This document shows, in pieces, positions 14,942 through 19,604 of a stretch of DNA of 19,604 nt (positions are counted from its first letter, which is position 1; each line of letters begins with the position of its first letter). Below the pieces are notes generated by a model that was not told where the DNA came from, did not search any database, and saw only the letters and a list, made by a program, of their open reading frames with translations. The stretch spans positions 1 to 19,604 of the forward strand of contig JBDLJD010000084.1 of NCBI GenBank assembly GCA_039714495.1, written 5' to 3'. Source of the stretch: JAJDNW01 sp039714495 (lineage in GTDB: Bacteria > Desulfobacterota > Desulfobacteria > Desulfobacterales > B30-G6). Made by a program: the position numbers and the translations under genes.

Positions 14942-15220
14942 TCAGATAAATTGAACTCCCATGACCTTGCTGTCCACCCACATGACCTTGGCATTGCGTT
15001 TGACGCTTTGGGTTTGATTGGTGAAGGGGATCGTGATGATGATTGTATCACCGGGCGAAATGATGGGCATGCCGCCCGTGTAGACCAGGGCGCCGCCCCG
15101 GCTGATGTTTTTTATGGTTGCAGTGTAGGCTTTTTTATAAATGGAGAAATAGACGTCGGCTTCGTATTTTTTTCTTTCGTCCCGCCTGCGGTATTGGTCA
15201 AATGTTTGATCCGTGTTCAT
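14942..15220 (-). CDS. PilZ-domain protein
   Basis: This 92-residue protein is essentially a single PilZ domain, the c-di-GMP receptor fold. The RxxxR motif is present (R12-x3-R16 within RRRDERKKY), and the second motif DxSxxG appears as NISRGG (38-43), with Asn in place of Asp. A beta-rich core follows (SPGDTIIITIPF, 55-66; AKVMWVDSKVMGVQFI to the end). c-di-GMP binding is therefore plausible but not certain. The ATG at 15220 has AAAGGAAG (complement of 15229-15236) 8 nt upstream; the frame is open to 15313, but that extension lacks PilZ features. With no other domain, it probably acts by binding a partner. It lies upstream of the RR-rich gene on the same strand and is divergent from the M24 gene. 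Confidence 0.85.
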   Translation of the reverse strand: MNTDQTFDQYRRRDERKKYEADVYFSIYKKAYTATIKNISRGGALVYTGGMPIISPGDTIIITIPFTNQTQSVKRNAKVMWVDSKVMGVQFI

Positions 15221-15296
15221 GAGAAGCGCTTCCTTTGAATCATCGCTGGTTCTGAATGTCTGGCGAAGTTTTTTATTTTCAGAATACTTTACCATT

Positions 15297-15314
15297 ATTG
15301 CGATGCATTGCAAT
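15297..15314. promoter_or_regulatory. Imperfect 18-bp palindrome in the PilZ/M24 divergent region
   Basis: ATTGCGATGCATTGCAAT is a palindrome apart from one mismatched pair. It sits about 77 nt upstream of the PilZ start, where a shared operator could lie. The rest of the 363-nt gap to 15583 shows no other gene or firm signal. Confidence 0.25.
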
Positions 15315-15583
15315 CAAAATATGGACATCGTTTCTCAGGGTATTGGGACGGCAATCCTGACAACCGCTCCAGAGACTGCAAGCGGGAAACCTTGCGATTT
15401 ACGAGAAATTCTGATAGCTTTTCAAACAGATTTTCCACGCAAAATCTTATTACTGAAGCAAATTTAGTCTCGGAACGTAAATTTGCCAAACGCTATTACC
15501 GCACATCGGAAACGCGCATATCGGAGAAAAAGCTGTTTGCGACCATTGGTTCATATTCAAAGACGTTTCCAAAAGGAGAAAGC

Positions 15584-16747
15584 ATGACCATACCCGAACC
15601 GTTAACCGAGGCGCCGTCAAAGGAGGAGCTCGATTTCAGAATTTCCAGCCTGCGGACCAGAATGGCTGAAAAAGGGCTGGATGTATATGTAGCCGCCCAC
15701 ACCGACAATGTTTACTATCTGACCAATTTTGCCTATCTGCCTTTTGAGAGACCCTTTTTTCTAATTGTACCGGCTGCCGGCGCCCCTGTCCTCGTCGTTC
15801 CGCTCCTGGAGGTCAGCCATGCCCGGCAGCGCGTCCTCATCGATGTGGAATACCGTACCTATGCGGAGTACCCGGCACCGGCCGGCAGCGGATACGTGGA
15901 CGCCCTGAAGGTGGTTGTCGGCGGCAATCTGAACGTGGGGATCGAGTCATCCCTTGCCGTTGCCCACCAAAACATCATGCCCGGTAAACTGGCGGTGGAC
16001 GATTTGGTCGACGACGCACGCCTGGTGAAAACAGATTATGAACTCGGCCGGATAGCCTATGCTGCAGGTGTCACCGAAAAAGGCATGGAAAAAGCCCTTG
16101 AGCAGTGCAAGCCGGATGCGGCCCTGGCCACGATTTACAGCGAGAGCTCAAGGGAGATGATGGTCAAGGTGCTGTTCGAGGTCCCGAACCCCAATCTGCT
16201 GGTGACCAAATTCCTGGCTGCCGTCTGGCCGGAAGCCCTTTCCGCACAGCCGCACTCGGTTCCCGGCATGTTCGACACCCTCAAGGAAGGGGGGCCGAAC
16301 GTGGCCATCATCACGGCCCAGGCCAATGGTTATTCAGCAGAACTGGAGCGGACCTTTTTCATTGGGCAGGTACCAGACGGAGCCCAAAAGATGTTCGACC
16401 TGTGTATGCAGGCCAGGGAGAAGGCCTATGCATTGGTCAAACCGGGTGTCAGGGCCGAGGATGTTGATCGCGAGGTGCTGCAGGTCATCAAGGATGCCGG
16501 CTACACCGACAATATACTGCACCGTACCGGCCATGGGTTCGGCATCACCGGCCACGAGCCCCCCTGGGTCGCCGTGGGCAGCGAGCATGTTCTGGAAAAA
16601 AATATGGTCATCAGCATAGAACCCGGCATTTACCTCGAAGGGGTGGGCGGGTTCCGGCACTCGGATACGGTTCTGGTCACCGATGACGGGTGTGAACCCC
16701 TGACGCATTACCCGGACAAACTAACGGATTTGATTTTAAAGACATGA
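15584..16747 (+). CDS. M24-fold protein (Xaa-Pro peptidase/creatinase-like), altered metal site
   Basis: The 387-residue protein has the two-domain layout of Xaa-Pro peptidases: an N-terminal creatinase-type domain (about 15-145, with DNVYYLTNF at 41-49) and a C-terminal pita-bread M24 domain (about 150-380). By motif alignment with E. coli PepP, the five metal ligands become T244 (for D260), E253 (for D271, in GYSAELERTF), H317 (H354, in RTGHGFG), E346 (E383, in ISIEPGIY) and S360 (for E406, in GFRHSDTVLV). Only His and one Glu are kept unchanged. It may be a variant or metal-independent enzyme, like creatinase or ectoine hydrolase of the same fold, rather than a true dipeptidase. The ATG at 15584 has AAGGAG 6 nt upstream. 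It overlaps the proline dehydrogenase gene by 4 nt (ATGA), implying coupled translation and a linked role in proline or imino-acid metabolism. Confidence 0.85.
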   Translation: MTIPEPLTEAPSKEELDFRISSLRTRMAEKGLDVYVAAHTDNVYYLTNFAYLPFERPFFLIVPAAGAPVLVVPLLEVSHARQRVLIDVEYRTYAEYPAPAGSGYVDALKVVVGGNLNVGIESSLAVAHQNIMPGKLAVDDLVDDARLVKTDYELGRIAYAAGVTEKGMEKALEQCKPDAALATIYSESSREMMVKVLFEVPNPNLLVTKFLAAVWPEALSAQPHSVPGMFDTLKEGGPNVAIITAQANGYSAELERTFFIGQVPDGAQKMFDLCMQAREKAYALVKPGVRAEDVDREVLQVIKDAGYTDNILHRTGHGFGITGHEPPWVAVGSEHVLEKNMVISIEPGIYLEGVGGFRHSDTVLVTDDGCEPLTHYPDKLTDLILKT

Positions 16748-17937
16748 ATGACAAAAAAGATGAGCGGGTTTCCTTTGAAGATACGGCCATAGCTTTTCAC
16801 AGAAAGTCGGACAGGGATCTCTTTCTGTCCTATTTGATTTTCTGGTTGACCAAAAGTCCATTTCTGGTGAAGTTCCTGTCCCGGGCAGCCAAGCTTGCCC
16901 TGGCCATGGGCCTGCCCATAAAGCCCCTTATCAAGGCCACGGTGTTCAAGCAATTCTGCGGCGGTGAAACCAAAGCAGAATATAGCAATGTTATCAGACG
17001 GCTGGCCAGGGATTCCATCGGAACCATCCTCGACTATGCCGTGGAAGGGATCGAGGATGAAGATAGCTTCGAGGCCACCAAAAGGGAATTGATTCATATC
17101 ATCCAACAGTCCCGATCCAATCCGGACATCCCCTGCACCTGCATGAAGATGAGCGCCATCGGCGCATTGGATCTGTTCAAAAAGGTCACTTCCGCCGAAG
17201 CACTGTCAGATGCGGAGGATAGGGAGTGGCAGAACCTGAAACGACGCCTCGGGGAAATATGTGCAGCTGCATTTGAGGCGGACAAACCCATTTACATCGA
17301 TGCCGAGGAGAGCTGGGTACAGGGGGCCATGGACAACCTGGCTGAAGAGAAGATGGCCGCATACAACAAGCAAAAGGCCATCGTCTTTACCACATTGCAG
17401 ATGTACCGATGGGATCGGATCGACTACCTGAAGCGATTGATCGCTGGTGCGGCCTCAGGCGCTTATCGCCCGGGCATTAAATTCGTACGCGGCGCCTACC
17501 TCGAGAAAGAGCGTGAAAGGGCGCTTCGACATGGGTATAGGTCCCCCATCAACGCCACTAAGGATGACACGGACAGGGATTTTGACGAGGCTGTTCGAAT
17601 TTCCATGGCCCACATAGATGGGGTGGAGATATGCGTTGGAACCCACAACGAAAAAAGCTGCCGGCTGATGGTTGAACAGATGCAGGCGTACAAACTTCCC
17701 AACAACCACCCGCACATCTATTTCTCCCAGTTGTTCGGCATGAGCGACAACATCAGCTATAACCTGGCCCATGCTGGCTACAATGTCAGTAAATACCTTC
17801 CCTTCGGGCCGCTGGAATCGACGCTGCCCTACCTCACCCGGCGGGCGGAGGAGAACACGGCCATTGCCGGGCAGATGAGCAAGGAACTCGAAGTGATCAT
17901 CAAGGAGCGTGAGCGCCGCAAGGCGGCGGGCAACTGA
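16744..17937 (+). CDS. Proline dehydrogenase (single-domain)
   Basis: Proline dehydrogenase oxidises L-proline to pyrroline-5-carboxylate with FAD, passing electrons to the quinone pool. The 397-residue protein is a lone PRODH barrel, without the P5C dehydrogenase domain of PutA. Conserved segments are KMSAIG (135-140), IDAEES (185-190), TLQMYRW (217-223), KFVRGAYLEKER (246-257), GTHNEKS (299-305), QLFGMSDNIS (329-338) and the C-terminal KYLPFGPLESTLPYLTRRAE (350-369), in which R366/R367 match the proline carboxylate-binding arginine pair. The first 60 residues are family-variable and include a hydrophobic helix (about 27-45) that may touch the membrane. Its ATG overlaps the TGA of the M24 gene. 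No P5C dehydrogenase gene is in the window. Confidence 0.93.
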   Translation: MNDKKDERVSFEDTAIAFHRKSDRDLFLSYLIFWLTKSPFLVKFLSRAAKLALAMGLPIKPLIKATVFKQFCGGETKAEYSNVIRRLARDSIGTILDYAVEGIEDEDSFEATKRELIHIIQQSRSNPDIPCTCMKMSAIGALDLFKKVTSAEALSDAEDREWQNLKRRLGEICAAAFEADKPIYIDAEESWVQGAMDNLAEEKMAAYNKQKAIVFTTLQMYRWDRIDYLKRLIAGAASGAYRPGIKFVRGAYLEKERERALRHGYRSPINATKDDTDRDFDEAVRISMAHIDGVEICVGTHNEKSCRLMVEQMQAYKLPNNHPHIYFSQLFGMSDNISYNLAHAGYNVSKYLPFGPLESTLPYLTRRAEENTAIAGQMSKELEVIIKERERRKAAGN

Positions 17938-17982
17938 GCCCCAGAGGCCAGAGGACAATACAGGGCTGAAGCCCTGGCCTGC

Positions 17983-18216
17983 ATGCCCATTCCTCGAATC
18001 AACCATGGCGGTATTGAAATCACTGGGTGGGATCAGAACCGGATTGACATCCACGCGGTCAAAAGGACGCGTTATGGCAAAATTACCGTGGAAGACCTGG
18101 AAGTGGTGGTGAAGGAAATTACTAAAACATCCCTGAAGGGCAGGCTGGGAAAGGGTGGGAGAAAAGTATCGTGCCGCACTTCAAATGGAGCTATTGAACT
18201 CAGCAGCTTGAAGTGA
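17983..18216 (+). pseudogene. Remnant of a DUF4097-like protein
   Basis: The readable frame contains INHGGIEITGWDQNRIDIHA (6-25), then VKRTRYGKITVEDLEVVVKE, and near the end CRTSNGAIELSSLK. Paired NGxIEI..W and SNGAIEL blocks are typical of the DUF4097 'toastrack' beta-repeat proteins, which are normally several times longer with a signal peptide. Here there is no signal peptide and no good ribosome binding site. The middle (around KTSLKGRLGKGGRKVS) looks as if a long segment was deleted. The frame is continuous with that of proline dehydrogenase across its stop, probably by chance. Family assignment is by recalled motif similarity. Confidence 0.5.
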
Positions 18217-18283
18217 AGCCCGTGAAGATATTCACAATCTTTTAGGGAAAAAATGGGCTTCGGCCAAAAGAGTCAAGGGCATA

Positions 18284-18306
18284 CTTGATCCCTTTTTCAG
18301 GGGGAT
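18284..18306. other. Short hairpin between the DUF4097 remnant and cfa
   Basis: An ATCCC / GGGAT-type stem with a loop of about eight bases (TTTTTCAG plus a bulge) can be drawn here. No long T-run follows on either strand. Apart from this, 18217-18423 shows no gene. Confidence 0.2.
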
Positions 18307-18423
18307 GTTGTAGAAATAAACAGACATCCTGATATTCTGGGGTTAACAAAACCTTCAGCAGATGGAAAAGATACACTTGCGCTTCCATAATGAATAGCAA
18401 TCGATTTGAGTAGTGTGTTTATT

Positions 18424-19554
18424 TTATAGATGTTCGCGTGTGTATTGATAGCCACCTCTTATTCCATTCCCCGAAAACACAATCTGCCACAACTGATTCC
18501 TTCTTGATCTGAAACTGCCGGCGCATGAAAGAAGATAATAGGTCCACATACGATAAAATCTTTTATCATACAGATCTTTAATAATAGCCCAGTTTTTTGT
18601 GAAATTTTTGTGCCAGGCCATCAAGGTTTGGTCATAATGTTGCCCAAAGCTATGCCAATCTTCAAGCACCAGTATTCTCTCGGCCGCTGAGGAAATCTGT
18701 TTTGCCGATGGAAGTATCGAATTTGGGAAAATATATTTACCAATCCATGGATCTACCATATGCACGGTGGTGTTTCCTGCAATCGTGTGCAACAAAAAAA
18801 GACCGTCTGCTTTTAAACACCGGCGGACCACTTTCATAAACGTCTTGTAGTTTTTTGCCCCCACGTGTTCAAACATACCTATCGAAACAATACGGTCGAA
18901 TTTTTCCTTTAGCTCCCGATAATCCTGAAGCTTAATTTTAACATTAAGCTCCTGACAGTCTTTGCTGGCGAATTTCACCTGCTCCCGAGAGACGGTTATA
19001 CCAAGTACCTTAACATCGTATTTTTCAGCTGCCCATTTCGCAAACCCGCCCCAGCCGCATCCGATGTCTAAAACAGTCATGCCCGGTTTTAACAACAATT
19101 TCCGGCAAATTAAATCCAGCTTGGCTTCCTGAGCCTGATCCAGATTGGTCGTTTTTTCCCAATAGCCACAAGAATAGTTCATCCTCTTATCCAGCATAAT
19201 GGAAAAAAGGCGATTACCGATGTCATAGTGCCGCTTTCCAATGATATAAGCTTTTGACTTGCTTTGGGTATTGATGATCTTTGCTCTTAGAATGGCCGAT
19301 ACAATCGGTTTTTCTTTTTTTTTGTGCTTGTCAAGCCGTGCGCTCAGAATTTTGTCAAAAAGCTGGTCGAGCGCCTCACAATGCCACCAGCCGTCCATGT
19401 AGCTTTCTCCAAGAGCAAGAGAACCTCCCCTTAAAACCCTGTTAAAAAATTCCGGGTTATCTACCTGTATGTCCCAGGATCTGTTTCCGTCAATCTGAAC
19501 ATCCACGTGTGTCAATAGTTTCTGAATAATCTGTCTTGAATTTGCATGTTTCAT
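18424..19554 (-). CDS. cfa: Cyclopropane-fatty-acyl-phospholipid synthase
   Basis: Cfa transfers a methylene group from S-adenosylmethionine to the double bond of unsaturated acyl chains in membrane phospholipids, usually in stationary phase or under acid stress. The product aligns with E. coli Cfa nearly end to end: GGSLALGESYMDGWW in the N-terminal domain, KRHYDIGNRLFSIMLDKRMN before the methyltransferase core, SAM motif I VLDIGCGWGG, then GMFEHVGAKNY, LLHTIAGN, DPWIGKYIFPN, EDWHSFGQHYDQTLMAWH and MWTYYLLSCAGSFR near the C-terminus. The ATG at 19554 gives 376 residues; the frame stays open to a TTG at 19602 and beyond the window, and E. coli Cfa has slightly more N-terminal sequence, so the true start may be upstream. 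No Shine-Dalgarno is clear. Its base composition is markedly more AT-rich than that of the neighbours. Confidence 0.95.
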   Translation of the reverse strand: MKHANSRQIIQKLLTHVDVQIDGNRSWDIQVDNPEFFNRVLRGGSLALGESYMDGWWHCEALDQLFDKILSARLDKHKKKEKPIVSAILRAKIINTQSKSKAYIIGKRHYDIGNRLFSIMLDKRMNYSCGYWEKTTNLDQAQEAKLDLICRKLLLKPGMTVLDIGCGWGGFAKWAAEKYDVKVLGITVSREQVKFASKDCQELNVKIKLQDYRELKEKFDRIVSIGMFEHVGAKNYKTFMKVVRRCLKADGLFLLHTIAGNTTVHMVDPWIGKYIFPNSILPSAKQISSAAERILVLEDWHSFGQHYDQTLMAWHKNFTKNWAIIKDLYDKRFYRMWTYYLLSCAGSFRSRRNQLWQIVFSGNGIRGGYQYTREHL

Positions 19555-19604
19555 TTGAACAATTACTTTCTGTGAGCCGAAATCTTTCTCACATATCCCC
19601 AACG

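Noticed and set aside
15308..15583. 92-residue N-terminal extension of the M24 protein
   Set aside because: It has no M24 similarity, while the ATG at 15584 has AAGGAG at proper spacing and begins the creatinase-type domain.
17455..18054. 199-residue minus-strand frame
   Set aside because: Antisense to proline dehydrogenase over most of its length, and no ribosome binding site or domain was seen.

Overview
The window looks like chromosomal DNA of a Gram-negative, Deltaproteobacteria-like organism, possibly a Desulfobacterales relative. That placement is an inference from the gene mix (a giant AsmA-like envelope protein, an FmdB-type zinc ribbon next to a sirtuin, small PilZ and RR-rich proteins) and from the many short-period intergenic repeats. 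No rRNA, tRNA, CRISPR array, transposase or phage gene was seen. Most of it is housekeeping and envelope metabolism.

Layout. 13-1323 (-) is hisD, divergent from serC at 1640-2728 (+); both belong to amino-acid synthesis. The gap 2729-3114 holds a nested repeat/terminator-like structure behind serC, a 28-bp perfect palindrome, and the C-terminal remnant of an alpha/beta hydrolase. From 3115 to 11459 five genes lie on the minus strand, in transcription order: an M23 peptidase, a UbiB/ABC1 kinase-like protein, an FmdB zinc-ribbon protein, a sirtuin, and a 1305-residue AsmA-family protein. Two related copies of an inverted heptanucleotide-repeat element interrupt this set, one between M23 and UbiB and one between the sirtuin and AsmA. 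A perfect 21-bp hairpin separates FmdB from the sirtuin. At 11655-13085 (+) is a cardiolipin synthase, overlapping tail-to-tail with a Bcr/CflA-type MFS exporter (13080-14282, -). Then come two small minus-strand genes, a 48-residue RR-rich protein and a PilZ-domain protein. At 15584-17937 (+) an M24-fold protein and a proline dehydrogenase overlap by 4 nt, followed by a DUF4097-like remnant. The right edge carries cfa (-), visibly more AT-rich than its neighbours.

How the genes fit together. Envelope and lipid functions dominate: AsmA-like, M23 peptidase, cardiolipin synthase, cyclopropane synthase, UbiB and the exporter. The M24/proline dehydrogenase pair suggests use of proline or a proline-like compound, but the M24 protein lacks most of the canonical metal ligands.

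I did not find an obvious new multi-gene system. The strongest unexplained signals are (1) the dispersed inverted arrays of 7-nt units in several intergenic gaps, (2) the metal-site-degenerate M24 protein translationally coupled to proline dehydrogenase, and (3) the promoter/palindrome/long-leader arrangement of the small RR-rich gene beside PilZ.
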